From positions 434,001 to 498,000 of the forward strand of contig NZ_JAUCES010000005.1 of the NCBI RefSeq assembly GCF_030348825.1: a stretch of DNA of 64,000 nucleotides, in the 5' to 3' direction. Below the pieces are notes generated by a model. That model saw nothing but the letters and a program-made list of their open reading frames with translations. It made no database searches and was not told the origin of the DNA. This DNA is from Fictibacillus sp. b24 (GTDB taxonomy: Bacteria; Bacillota; Bacilli; Bacillales; Fictibacillaceae). The position numbers and the translations under genes were made by a program. This document shows, piece after piece, positions 32,837 to 40,864 of the stretch. Numbering within the stretch: position 1 is the stretch's first letter; the number at the start of each line of letters is the position of its first letter.

Positions 32837-34303
32837 ATGAAGTTTTGCATAGAATGCGGACATCAGTTAAGCATGGACCAAGAATTCTGTTCAGAATGTG
32901 GAACGAAGCATGCTGTAGAGCAGAAACATGTGGAATTAAGAGTTGAAAATAAGGGTAGGACTCCTGAGAAAAAAGCAAATAAGAAGAAAAAAGGAATGTA
33001 TATCCTCGTTATAGTCGTGTTATTTCTAATGATGAGCGGATACGGGGGTTATCTGTTTGGCAAAAAACAAACTGGGCCAGAAGCGGTTATTGCGGAATTT
33101 GTTCATGCTGTAGAAAATAATGACGTTGAGCGTGTCATGCAAGCGATTAACCTCGGTCAAACAGATGTGAATCTAGATATAGAAACAACAAAAACCTATA
33201 TGGATTATTTAAACAAAAACAATAAACTTTTTTCCGATTCGATTAATGAACTCAAAAAGCAGGGAGAAAATCTCGAGAATAGCACATCAACAAACAATGA
33301 GAAGTTTAAAAACGAGCTATTCCATATAAGAAAAGACGGTAAAACGTGGTTCATATTTGATAGATATGTAATAGAAGCAAAAGCTTATAAGGTGAAAGTG
33401 GCTTCAAACTTTGACGACTCTATTGTCTATCTTAATGGAGATAGCAGAGGAACCGTAATGAAAGACGAATACCTTAACATTCCATCCATTCTCCCAGGTG
33501 AGCATGAGATAAAAGTCGTTTACAAAGGAAAGTACAGTACATTGGAAGAAAAAGTGAAGTTGGATTTTTCAAAGGCAGAAAATCAAGTATTACAGGCCGA
33601 TCTAACGTTAGAAGGAAAATACATTACCTTCTCCTCCAACTATGATGACGCACGTCTTTTTATTAATGGAAAAGATAGCGGCATGTTGATAGAAGAAGCA
33701 TATGACGTGGGACCAATGTCCACTAATGGCTCTATTACCGTTCATGCAGAAAAAGAATTTGAAACGGGTACAATGAAAAGCCGGGAAGTAACGATTACTA
33801 GCGATTATGATATTAATCTGGACATAGACTACAAAGAACCGGAACCAGCACCAGAGCTGGTACCACAGCCTGAGGAAGAGGAAGAGGAAGAGGAAGAGGA
33901 AGAGGAAGAAAAGCCGGTTGTAGATGTATGGGATGACGACTACTTCACAACATTTATGCAAGAATATGTCGCATATTCAGTGGCAGCTATCAATAATAAT
34001 GATTTTTCAATCGTACAAAATTTTCTTAATCCGAACGGTCCTGCTTATGAAGAATTAAAGAAATATATTGTATACACGAACGAAAAAGGAATAACCGAAG
34101 AATTTCTATCCCTTGAAGTAGGAGATATAGAGCCAGTCGATCAAAATACGGTAAAAGTAACCACGCTGGAAGAATATGAAATTTATTATAAAGATGGAAC
34201 ATCGAAGTACAAAAAGTTTATCAGCAACTATGAGCTTGTTTATTATGGCGGGAATTATCGCGTACACAAGTTAATCAGTACAGAAGAATTAGAAGAATAT
34301 TAA
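32837..34303 (+). CDS. TcaA/YvbJ-like zinc-ribbon membrane protein
   Basis: 488 residues. Zinc ribbon (CIECGHQLSMDQEFCSECG), one membrane helix (about 50-72), then extracytoplasmic TcaA-type beta domains, with VYLNGDSRGTVM and LFINGKDSGM marking two repeats. A Glu-only linker of 12 residues near 350 is encoded by a GAGGAA hexamer run at 33872-33910. A C-terminal NTF2-like domain follows. TcaA proteins influence wall stress and glycopeptide sensitivity. ATG 32837 follows AGAGAGGA; the longer frame lacks a site. Confidence 0.75.
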   Translation: MKFCIECGHQLSMDQEFCSECGTKHAVEQKHVELRVENKGRTPEKKANKKKKGMYILVIVVLFLMMSGYGGYLFGKKQTGPEAVIAEFVHAVENNDVERVMQAINLGQTDVNLDIETTKTYMDYLNKNNKLFSDSINELKKQGENLENSTSTNNEKFKNELFHIRKDGKTWFIFDRYVIEAKAYKVKVASNFDDSIVYLNGDSRGTVMKDEYLNIPSILPGEHEIKVVYKGKYSTLEEKVKLDFSKAENQVLQADLTLEGKYITFSSNYDDARLFINGKDSGMLIEEAYDVGPMSTNGSITVHAEKEFETGTMKSREVTITSDYDINLDIDYKEPEPAPELVPQPEEEEEEEEEEEEEKPVVDVWDDDYFTTFMQEYVAYSVAAINNNDFSIVQNFLNPNGPAYEELKKYIVYTNEKGITEEFLSLEVGDIEPVDQNTVKVTTLEEYEIYYKDGTSKYKKFISNYELVYYGGNYRVHKLISTEELEEY

Positions 34304-34306
34304 TGA

Positions 34307-34347
34307 CACAAAACCCTTGAATGAATATTGATCATTCAAGGGTTTTG
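34307..34347 (+). terminator. Terminator
   Basis: AAAACCCTTGAATGA / CATTCAAGGGTTTT stem then GTATGT; symmetric A/T arms make it usable in both directions. Confidence 0.85.
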
Positions 34348-34386
34348 TATGTGTGGCTGTGCGTGCATGAAGAGGGAGGTATTGAA

Positions 34387-34446
34387 ATGACCATACTGCA
34401 AGACAATAGTGTTCGTCCCATACGTACAAAACAGTCTCATTTGTAA
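34387..34446 (+). CDS. Possible 19-residue peptide (MTILQDNSVRPIRTKQSHL)
   Basis: Strong ribosome site GAGGGAGGTATTGAA before ATG, but only 19 codons, running into the left border of the repeat at 34453. It may be the 5' stump of a gene cut by the repeat insertion, or a genuine small peptide. It overlaps the antisense end of sinI2. Confidence 0.25.
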   Translation: MTILQDNSVRPIRTKQSHL

Positions 34447-34562
34447 TTGTTTGGGGTCAGACCCCTTAAAAAATCTTTTATTTCTTCCTTCGTATACCCT
34501 TGGTTTTTTGCTTCTAGTATCAATTCAACCCACTCTTGATCCAGCGACAAGGTGTTCTCCAC
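34437..34562 (-). CDS. Second SinI-like antirepressor with repeat-derived tail
   Basis: 41 residues: VENTLSLDQEWVELILEAKN then QGYTKEEIKDFL, strongly like the sinI product at 27133. The last residues RGLTPNNYK and stop come from the REP-like element (GGGGTCAGACCCC at 34453-34465). GTG start with ATGGAGGGA upstream, same layout as sinI, and a decayed c-di-GMP-I-like leader behind it. It is divergent from the exopolysaccharide operon. No sinR is next to it, so it is an orphan antirepressor, possibly truncated in its second helix. Confidence 0.8.
   Translation of the reverse strand: MENTLSLDQEWVELILEAKNQGYTKEEIKDFLRGLTPNNYK
34453..34465. repeat. REP-like element, copy g
   Basis: GGGGTCAGACCCC core with left flank TTACAAATTA-type A/T sequence, inserted in the 3' end of sinI2. 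Confidence 0.7.
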
Positions 34563-34579
34563 TTAAATATCCCTCCATT

Positions 34580-34655
34580 TAAGCTTATTATTTAGGTTAC
34601 TTGTCCAGCTTAGCTTAAGGCTTAAACTCCATTGGTTTTTGTCAGAAGGTAATAT
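34580..34655 (-). promoter_or_regulatory. Degenerate c-di-GMP-I-like leader of sinI2
   Basis: On the minus strand ACAAAAACCAATGGAGTTTA, AGCCTTAAGCTAAGCT and GTAACCT line up in order with GCAAAGCCACGGGTCTA, AGGCTAAGATAGCT and GGTTACCT of the intact aptamer at 27302. The GGGCAAAC and GCCGGG blocks are gone, so it is probably non-functional. Confidence 0.45.
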
Positions 34656-34777
34656 TGTATTTGATTATAAAACAGAAACCTATGAAAAGGTTGTCAAAAA
34701 ATAGGAGAAAAAAAATTATCTATTAATTTTCTTTCTCTAATTTCTATTAACTTATCAGACGGGCATTTAAGACGTAT

Positions 34778-34867
34778 GTTCTCAAAAATGAATATAAGTG
34801 TGTTCAAAAATCTTGCAATAAAGTGAAGTACCTTCTATAATCAATAAAAGTGTTCTTTTTAGTGAAC
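34778..34867 (+). promoter_or_regulatory. Exopolysaccharide promoter with SinR-type operators
   Basis: Sigma-A promoter TTGCAA (34813-34818), 17 bases, TATAAT (34836-34841). The dyad GTTCTTTTTAGTGAAC (34852-34867) covers the start region. Upstream half-sites are GTTCTCAAAAATGAAT (34778) and GTTCAAAAA (34802). GTTCT(T/C)T is the SinR recognition box. Confidence 0.8.
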
Positions 34868-34904
34868 ATAAAAACCATTATAAAAAACAACGGCAGGTGA
34901 TTTT

Positions 34905-36137
34905 TTGAAGATCTTATACGTTTCACCTAGAATGCCTTATCCACCAAAAAAGGGAGATCAATTGAGAGCTTATAACCAGTTAATAGGTTTAAAGTCTTTA
35001 GGTCATGAAGTTCATCTTATCTCCTTTGGAACTGAAGCGTCTATTCCTTATCAACTTCAACAACTGTGCACCAAGGTAACAGTGGTCCCTTTTAGCAAAA
35101 CAGAAGCTTTAAAAAACATCGTCTTTGGGTTGTTTAAAGGCTGGCCGTTACAAACATCACTCTACTATTCTGATGAACTTCTGCAAGAGATAAGACACGC
35201 TGCATCAGATAATAACTATGATATTGTTCATCATCAACTCGTTCGTTTACTTCCCTATCAATCTTCTATTAATCACTTGCCTAACGTAATAGACTTTGTC
35301 GATTCCATTTCTTTAAATCTTAATCGGTCCATAAATATGAAAAAATCGCTTGCAAATCCTTTCATCCAGTGGGAAGCAAAAAACGTGCACAAGATGGAAC
35401 AGCAGGCGAGTTCACTTTATGACGGGGGAATTTTCATCTCGGAGGTCGATAAGAATAACGTTTCTATGAATCGCAGTACATTAACTACGATTGCAAACGG
35501 AGTAGACCTTAAATATTTTTCCTTTCAACAACAGTTAACAAATGAGAATAACTTAGTTTTTGTTGGAAATATGAGTTACGCTCCAAACCGGGAAGGTGTT
35601 AAGTATTTTATCAAACACATCTATCCTCTTATCAAAAAACAAAGAGAAGATTTTACATTCTATATAGTTGGTCGTAATCCAACAAAAGATCTTTTACGAC
35701 TCTGTGAAGAACATGAAAATATTATTGTAACGGGGGAAGTAGTCGATGTCCGAGAATATCTTTGGAATGCTAAACTGTTCGTTTGTCCTTTAAAATCGGG
35801 TGCAGGCTTGCAGAACAAAGTGTTAGAAGCGATGTCATGCGGTATACCTGTTATTACGACTTCAATCGTCAATGATCCGATCAAAGCGAAAGAAGGTCAA
35901 AGTATTATTGTCAGAGATCAAGATGAAAAATTTGCTGAAGCTATCGTTCAATTGCTTTCTGACGGATACCAGTTAAACAATATTCGGCACGAAGCAAGAA
36001 CGTTTGTAGAGAAAAACTACCAATGGGGTCATTTAAGTGCTCAATTAGCAGAGTTTTATAATAAGACCATTGAGAATCATGCAAATAAACAAAACCGTTC
36101 ATCACAAACTCAAATAAAGATTGAGGTGACACGATGA
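34905..36137 (+). CDS. Group 1 glycosyltransferase (GT4, exopolysaccharide)
   Basis: 410 residues. N-terminal KILYVSPRMPYPPKKGDQLR is the signature of the sugar transferase group associated with exopolysaccharide/EpsH systems. The C-terminal GT4 nucleotide-sugar fold has VFVGNMSYAPNREGVKYF and the EX7E region KVLEAMSCGIPVITT. TTG 34905 follows CAGGTGA. First gene of the SinR-controlled operon; it overlaps manC by four bases. Sugar specificity unknown. Confidence 0.85.
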   Translation: MKILYVSPRMPYPPKKGDQLRAYNQLIGLKSLGHEVHLISFGTEASIPYQLQQLCTKVTVVPFSKTEALKNIVFGLFKGWPLQTSLYYSDELLQEIRHAASDNNYDIVHHQLVRLLPYQSSINHLPNVIDFVDSISLNLNRSINMKKSLANPFIQWEAKNVHKMEQQASSLYDGGIFISEVDKNNVSMNRSTLTTIANGVDLKYFSFQQQLTNENNLVFVGNMSYAPNREGVKYFIKHIYPLIKKQREDFTFYIVGRNPTKDLLRLCEEHENIIVTGEVVDVREYLWNAKLFVCPLKSGAGLQNKVLEAMSCGIPVITTSIVNDPIKAKEGQSIIVRDQDEKFAEAIVQLLSDGYQLNNIRHEARTFVEKNYQWGHLSAQLAEFYNKTIENHANKQNRSSQTQIKIEVTR

Positions 36138-37513
36138 AAATAGTTCTTCTATCTGGAGGGTCTGGAAAACGGTTATGGCCATTATCAAATAATGCGCGAT
36201 CGAAGCAGTTTTTAAAAGTGTTAAAAGATGAGAACAACGAAAGCCAATCTATGATTCAGCGTGTATGGAGTCAATTGAAGGAAGCGGATCTTGCAGACTC
36301 TACTCTCATATCCACCAGCATTTCACAAGTGGATATGATCTCGAATCAGCTGAAATTTACAGACGGTATTATTGTTGAGCCTGAGCGGCGAGACACATTT
36401 CCGGCGGTTTGTTTAGCTGCTTCTTATCTCTATTCACAGCTAAATATCGATCCCAATGAAGTGATCGTTGTTTTACCTGTTGACCCTTATGTAGAAAATC
36501 AATTTTTTAATAAAGTAAAAGAACTTGAAAAAGCTCTTCAGCAATCTGATGCAAACATTGCTCTAATGGGTGTGCAGCCAACGTTTCCATCTGAAAAGTA
36601 CGGCTACATCATCCCGCAGGATGAAGAGGATGTTATCTGGAAAAAAGTACTGCATTTTAAGGAAAAACCAACACAGATCTTAGCTGAAGAATTCATAAGT
36701 CAAGGCGGTCTATGGAATTGCGGTGTTTTTGCCTTTAAATTAGGTTATATTCTATCGCTATTACGCAACATGGATATCCCGACTGATTATGAAGAGTTGC
36801 TAGAAAACTATTCTGTTCTTCCTAAAGACAGCATGGACTATGCAGTGATAGAAAAGGAAAGGAACGTGATTGTTTTAAAATACGATGGGTATTGGAAAGA
36901 TCTTGGTACCTGGAATACATTAACTGATGAGATGAGCAGGAACTTATTAGGGAAAGGAACTATTAGCGATGATTCTGTAAATACCCACCTAATCAATGAG
37001 TTGGAAATTCCGATTACAGTAATCGGTGGTACGAATTTAATCGTGGCAGCAAGCCCTGACGGCATCCTCGTCTCTGATAAAGAGAAAAGTCCTTTAATAA
37101 AAAACTACAATTCAAGTACTCATCAAAGACCTATGTATGAAGAACGGAGATGGGGCTGGTATAAAGTGTTAGAACATGCAGCAATTGATGAACACCATGA
37201 AGTACTTACAAAAAGGTTAGTGATCCATAAAGGAAAGAACTTAAGTTATCACACACACTTTCTTCGACATGAAGTATGGACCATCATTAAAGGTACCGGA
37301 GAATTTGCTCTAAATGGAGCTATTAAAAGAGTGAGTGCAGGAGAAGTACTGGAGATTCCCCCCAACGCCAAACACAGTATAAAAGCAACAACAGATCTAG
37401 AGATCATAGAAATACAAACGGGTCCAAAATTAATGGAAGAAGACAAATTAAGTCTATACAGAAACTGGCATGAGCTCGAGACTCTAGCACATAAGACCTC
37501 TAATGCAATTTAA
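36134..37513 (+). CDS. manC: Mannose-1-phosphate guanylyltransferase / mannose-6-phosphate isomerase (ManC type)
   Basis: 459 residues. Nucleotidyltransferase signature LSGGSGKRLWPLSNNARSKQF, pyrophosphorylase catalytic region LHFKEKPTQ and GLWNCGVFAF, and a C-terminal cupin domain (LSYHTHFLRHEVWTIIKGTGE) of the isomerase. Produces GDP-mannose, so the polymer probably contains mannose or a derivative such as fucose. ATG overlaps the previous stop. Confidence 0.9.
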   Translation: MKIVLLSGGSGKRLWPLSNNARSKQFLKVLKDENNESQSMIQRVWSQLKEADLADSTLISTSISQVDMISNQLKFTDGIIVEPERRDTFPAVCLAASYLYSQLNIDPNEVIVVLPVDPYVENQFFNKVKELEKALQQSDANIALMGVQPTFPSEKYGYIIPQDEEDVIWKKVLHFKEKPTQILAEEFISQGGLWNCGVFAFKLGYILSLLRNMDIPTDYEELLENYSVLPKDSMDYAVIEKERNVIVLKYDGYWKDLGTWNTLTDEMSRNLLGKGTISDDSVNTHLINELEIPITVIGGTNLIVAASPDGILVSDKEKSPLIKNYNSSTHQRPMYEERRWGWYKVLEHAAIDEHHEVLTKRLVIHKGKNLSYHTHFLRHEVWTIIKGTGEFALNGAIKRVSAGEVLEIPPNAKHSIKATTDLEIIEIQTGPKLMEEDKLSLYRNWHELETLAHKTSNAI

Positions 37514-37639
37514 TCGATAGAAAAGGTGGCAGTTTAACGGTTGACTTCATATCTTATAGTATCTATTAAGCTTGTCTTATCCTTTGGAAGAGGCGGGATT
37601 TTAGTAGAATAACAAGCAGAAAAGCTTGTTAGGAAAGGT

Positions 37640-38479
37640 ATGATAGTCATGACAATCCTAGCGGATAACTTTAAAGGCGCGAATGATGCAGCAATCGTTC
37701 AGGCGGCCATTGATTATGCTTTTGCTAATAAAGGTTCCAAAACCGTTCTTCTCTCAGATCGAGATTATGTGATTACAGCCAAGGTTGTAATTAAGCAAGG
37801 CGTTAAATTGCTGTTTGGTTATGCCTCTCGCTTTGTGATCCGTGGTAATTTCCGAGTGTTGGAACTGCAAAGAAATGCGTCCTTAGAAGGTGCTTATATT
37901 GCGATTGATGATGTTAACTTCAATTCGCAGGTTATCTACCTTGACGGAAAATATAAGTATTACAACACGTGGAATAAAACCAAGATCAAGGATATTAATA
38001 TTGTGAACTGGAGCGGCAGTTACAAAGGAACTGGATTGCACCTTTACTCGAACGGAACAGGTCACGAGATCTCATTTGTGAATTTCGAGAATATAAATAT
38101 TGCCGGATTAAATACAGCCATTCGATTACAAAGCGTTAAACCAGCTACAGGGTATAGCTGGATCAATGCAAATCGTTTTACCGATGTGTCTATTGACGAT
38201 TGTGTGCAAGGAATCATATTTATCTCGAGTGAAAGTATTCCTAATGAATGCAGCGGGAATTTTTTTACGAACATGCAAATACAGCCATCTGCTAAAACTG
38301 TTAAATTGTTTACCATATCTGGCCAGTACAATGAATTTTATGGTATGGCATGGGATCTATCACTAGTAAAAAATAATACACTAGTAGAATTCACTTCCCA
38401 AAGCTCTTATAACAAAATAAGCATCAGAAGCATACCAGCATCTCGCATCGCAGATAAAGGAAGGTTTAATGTAAAGTAA
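37640..38479 (+). CDS. Right-handed beta-helix (pectin-lyase-like) protein, cytosolic form
   Basis: 279 residues of beta-helix with short turns (AIDDVNFNSQVIYLDGKYKYY, NANRFTDVSIDDCVQGI, ECSGNFFTNMQI). No signal peptide. It shares many positions with the next gene, which adds a membrane anchor: an unequal tandem duplication. Likely a polysaccharide-binding or -modifying protein of the exopolysaccharide pathway; no catalytic residues can be assigned. Start is ATG 37640 (AGGA five bases upstream) or ATG 37649. Confidence 0.65.
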   Translation: MIVMTILADNFKGANDAAIVQAAIDYAFANKGSKTVLLSDRDYVITAKVVIKQGVKLLFGYASRFVIRGNFRVLELQRNASLEGAYIAIDDVNFNSQVIYLDGKYKYYNTWNKTKIKDINIVNWSGSYKGTGLHLYSNGTGHEISFVNFENINIAGLNTAIRLQSVKPATGYSWINANRFTDVSIDDCVQGIIFISSESIPNECSGNFFTNMQIQPSAKTVKLFTISGQYNEFYGMAWDLSLVKNNTLVEFTSQSSYNKISIRSIPASRIADKGRFNVK

Positions 38480-38487
38480 ATAGTTAG

Positions 38488-38513
38488 AAACTCCAATCAC
38501 TTGGAGTTTTTTA
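38488..38513 (+). terminator. Terminator between the beta-helix paralogues
   Basis: AAACTCCAA / TTGGAGTTTTTT hairpin directly before the ribosome site of the next gene; it would reduce read-through. Confidence 0.75.
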
Positions 38514-38526
38514 ATTGGGGGTCTAC

Positions 38527-39450
38527 ATGTTTAAAAAAATGGCAGCCGCATGTTTGATCTCAGCTCTCCTAGCAACTGCACTGACGCTAGTCGTTCAAAA
38601 AATGTACAACGAGGCGATGAGTTTGGAGAGCTATGGGGAAGATGCGAAAGATGATGCTAAAGTTATTCAACAAGCAATTAATGAAAGTTACAAAAATAAA
38701 GGAGGATTGGTTAAGCTACCAGGCAACAAACGCTATGTGATCCGATCAGGCCTCATTATAAGAGAAGGGGTAACCTTAGAGCTCGGACATAATACTAAAC
38801 TACTCATCGATGGGAACTTTAGAGCAATCCAACTTGAAAAAAATGCCTCAATTATAAATGGAATCATAGAAGTGGTCGATCCAAACTTTAAATCAGAAGT
38901 CATTTATTTAGATGGAAAGCATCAATTTTGGTCGTGGGAACGAACTGCCGTTCACAATCTATCCATCATTAATTCAAGCGGCTCACATAAAGGGACAGCG
39001 ATTTCCCTTTATGCAAAAGGTAAAGAGAATTTTATAAGCTTTGTAAATTTTACAGACATTAAAACAGCGGGCTTTAATACGGGAATTAAAATGAAGGTGG
39101 ACGAAAAAAAAGAAGGGCAGAGTTGGATTAACGGAAATCGTTTTGTAAATATGACATTAGATGATTGTGTAAGTTTTATTGTTATCAATTCATCTGTAAC
39201 AATTCCGAATGAAAGTTCAGGCAATCAGTTTACTGGGCTGCAAATCCAACTATCTAAGATTTCTAAAACAATCATGAAAGTAAGCGGGTCATACAATACG
39301 TTTCAAGGAATGGTATGGGATCAGCAACTGTTAAGCGATCAAAAACGTGTTGTCCACTTTACTCAAGAATCTGCAAATAACAAAATGGATATGAATGTCG
39401 ATGTTTTTTCTATTGAAGATGAAGGAGTTTTAAATAGCTATACAGAGTAA
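38527..39450 (+). CDS. Right-handed beta-helix protein with N-terminal membrane anchor
   Basis: 307 residues. An N-terminal hydrophobic segment (about 4-22) acts as signal anchor, then the same beta-helix as its upstream paralogue: LIDGNFRAIQLEKNASI, EVIYLDGKHQFW, NRFVNMTLDDCVSFI, NESSGNQFTGLQIQ. ATG 38527 follows GGGGGTC. Probably acts on the polymer outside the membrane while the first copy stays inside; inference. Confidence 0.65.
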   Translation: MFKKMAAACLISALLATALTLVVQKMYNEAMSLESYGEDAKDDAKVIQQAINESYKNKGGLVKLPGNKRYVIRSGLIIREGVTLELGHNTKLLIDGNFRAIQLEKNASIINGIIEVVDPNFKSEVIYLDGKHQFWSWERTAVHNLSIINSSGSHKGTAISLYAKGKENFISFVNFTDIKTAGFNTGIKMKVDEKKEGQSWINGNRFVNMTLDDCVSFIVINSSVTIPNESSGNQFTGLQIQLSKISKTIMKVSGSYNTFQGMVWDQQLLSDQKRVVHFTQESANNKMDMNVDVFSIEDEGVLNSYTE

Positions 39451-39467
39451 TTTTTTTTGGACAATAC

Positions 39468-39483
39468 GTTCTTTATTTAGAAC
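39468..39483. promoter_or_regulatory. SinR-type dyad before the Wzz-like gene
   Basis: GTTCTTTATTTAGAAC, two inverted GTTCT boxes, eight bases before the AGGAGG of the next gene. Confidence 0.75.
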
Positions 39484-39502
39484 AAACTTAAGGAGGTTAA
39501 TG

Positions 39503-40231
39503 ATGGAACAGAGAATAGACTTACAAAGATTTATTCAAATATTGAAACATAGAGCGGTTACGATAATAGTAACCACCTTGTTTATTACTTCTATTGCCGT
39601 GATAGCCTCTATCTATTTTGTAAAATCATCATACGAAGCGACGGAATATATCGTTGTAGGTAAAGAACAGAACGAGAACAATTATACAGAAAATCAGGAA
39701 CTCATTCGAATATTGGCATCCGCCGTTGATTTAATCAAAAGCCCCATTGTCCTTAATGCTGTAAGGGCTGAGCTAGGCAATCAAGATACCCTTAAAGAGT
39801 TAGAGGAAAAGATATCTGTACAAAACAATAAGGATTCCCAGATTATTCACATTGTCATCAAAGGATCAGATCCTGAACGATCAAAACAAATGGCATATGC
39901 CGTTGGGAATGTTTCAGTTCAAAAGTTAAATGAAATATTAAATGTTAAAAATTTAAAAATAGTGAGCAAATCAGAAACGGATATCTCAGTTAAAAAAGTT
40001 GGAGACCCCTTATTTAACATTGCCATAGGTATGTTTGTAGGATTATTTTTAGGAATCGTTTTAGGAATGGTAAGAGAATACCTTGATAACTCGATCAAAG
40101 ATGAATCTGAGGTAGAACAACTGTTAGGGCTTCCAGTTTTAGGAATAGTTCATGTTAAGAAAAATCAAAAAAAGTTGATAGCATACCGGCCAATAATGAA
40201 GCAAAGAGGTGATTTAAGTGCTAGGGGTTAA
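39503..40231 (+). CDS. Wzz/EpsA-type chain-length and kinase-modulator protein
   Basis: 242 residues: N-terminal cytoplasmic stretch IDLQRFIQILKHR, membrane helix (about 20-42), extracytoplasmic coiled region, second helix (about 175-197) and a C-terminal cytoplasmic tail. This is the standard topology of Gram-positive CpsC/EpsA proteins that regulate polymer length and activate the partner tyrosine kinase. The second of two adjacent ATGs has better spacing. Overlaps the next gene by 14 bases. Confidence 0.85.
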   Translation: MEQRIDLQRFIQILKHRAVTIIVTTLFITSIAVIASIYFVKSSYEATEYIVVGKEQNENNYTENQELIRILASAVDLIKSPIVLNAVRAELGNQDTLKELEEKISVQNNKDSQIIHIVIKGSDPERSKQMAYAVGNVSVQKLNEILNVKNLKIVSKSETDISVKKVGDPLFNIAIGMFVGLFLGIVLGMVREYLDNSIKDESEVEQLLGLPVLGIVHVKKNQKKLIAYRPIMKQRGDLSARG

Positions 40232-40850
40232 TAGAGAACGTTCTTCTTTCTTTGCTAAAGTTAGCAAAATTGAAGAGCAGGTGAAAATTCTAAGAAGTAA
40301 TATTGAAAAACAAATAGAAGATGATCAAGCTCATGTTCTTCTGATCACTTCACCAAAAGGGGTGTCTCCACACGTTTCTATTTCTTCTCAATTGGCAATC
40401 TCTTTTGCAGAACACGGAAAAAAAGTTTTGTTAGTAGATGCTAATTTAAGAAATCCGACAATGCATACGTATTTTAACCTGCCTAATTCAAAAGGTTTCT
40501 TAGATGTCATTTTGCATGGTGACAATGTATTTACACATGCTCGTACTGACTATATCAATAGATTATCTATTTTGACAGCGGGCAATCTATTTAATACGCC
40601 AATCGATTTATGGATTAGTAAAAAGATTCAATATGCTATAGGCAACTGGAAAGAGAAGTTTGATCTTGTTTTATTTCATGCTCCTAGCTATTTAGAACTA
40701 TCAGATGCTCAAGTGCTGGTCAATCATTGCGATGGCGTTCTGCTTGTCGTTCAATCAGGCAAAACGAAACGGAAAGATGCTGGCGACGCGAAGCTGCAGA
40801 TTGAACGGTCTAATAAACCGATACTTGGTGTCATCTATCAAACGAGATAG
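40218..40850 (+). CDS. CpsD/EpsB-like protein, degenerate tyrosine kinase
   Basis: 210 residues with the BY-kinase fold (LRSNIEKQIED, ITSPKG..., VLLVDANLRNPTMH, CDGVLLVVQSGKTKRKDA). Walker A, normally PxxGKST, reads GVSPHVS here with no Lys. Walker B, normally FDTPP, reads FHAPS. The tail lacks the tyrosine cluster and ends IYQTR. It is probably unable to bind ATP normally and may act only as a scaffold for the Wzz-like protein. GTG start after AAGAGGTGA. No frameshift; the gene is intact. Confidence 0.8.
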   Translation: MLGVNRERSSFFAKVSKIEEQVKILRSNIEKQIEDDQAHVLLITSPKGVSPHVSISSQLAISFAEHGKKVLLVDANLRNPTMHTYFNLPNSKGFLDVILHGDNVFTHARTDYINRLSILTAGNLFNTPIDLWISKKIQYAIGNWKEKFDLVLFHAPSYLELSDAQVLVNHCDGVLLVVQSGKTKRKDAGDAKLQIERSNKPILGVIYQTR

Positions 40851-40864
40851 AAAGGTGCATGAAC

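Noticed and set aside
33608-33961. 117-residue minus-strand frame opposite the Glu-rich linker
   Set aside because: Antisense of the GAGGAA run produces a Phe/Leu-rich artefact; no ribosome site.
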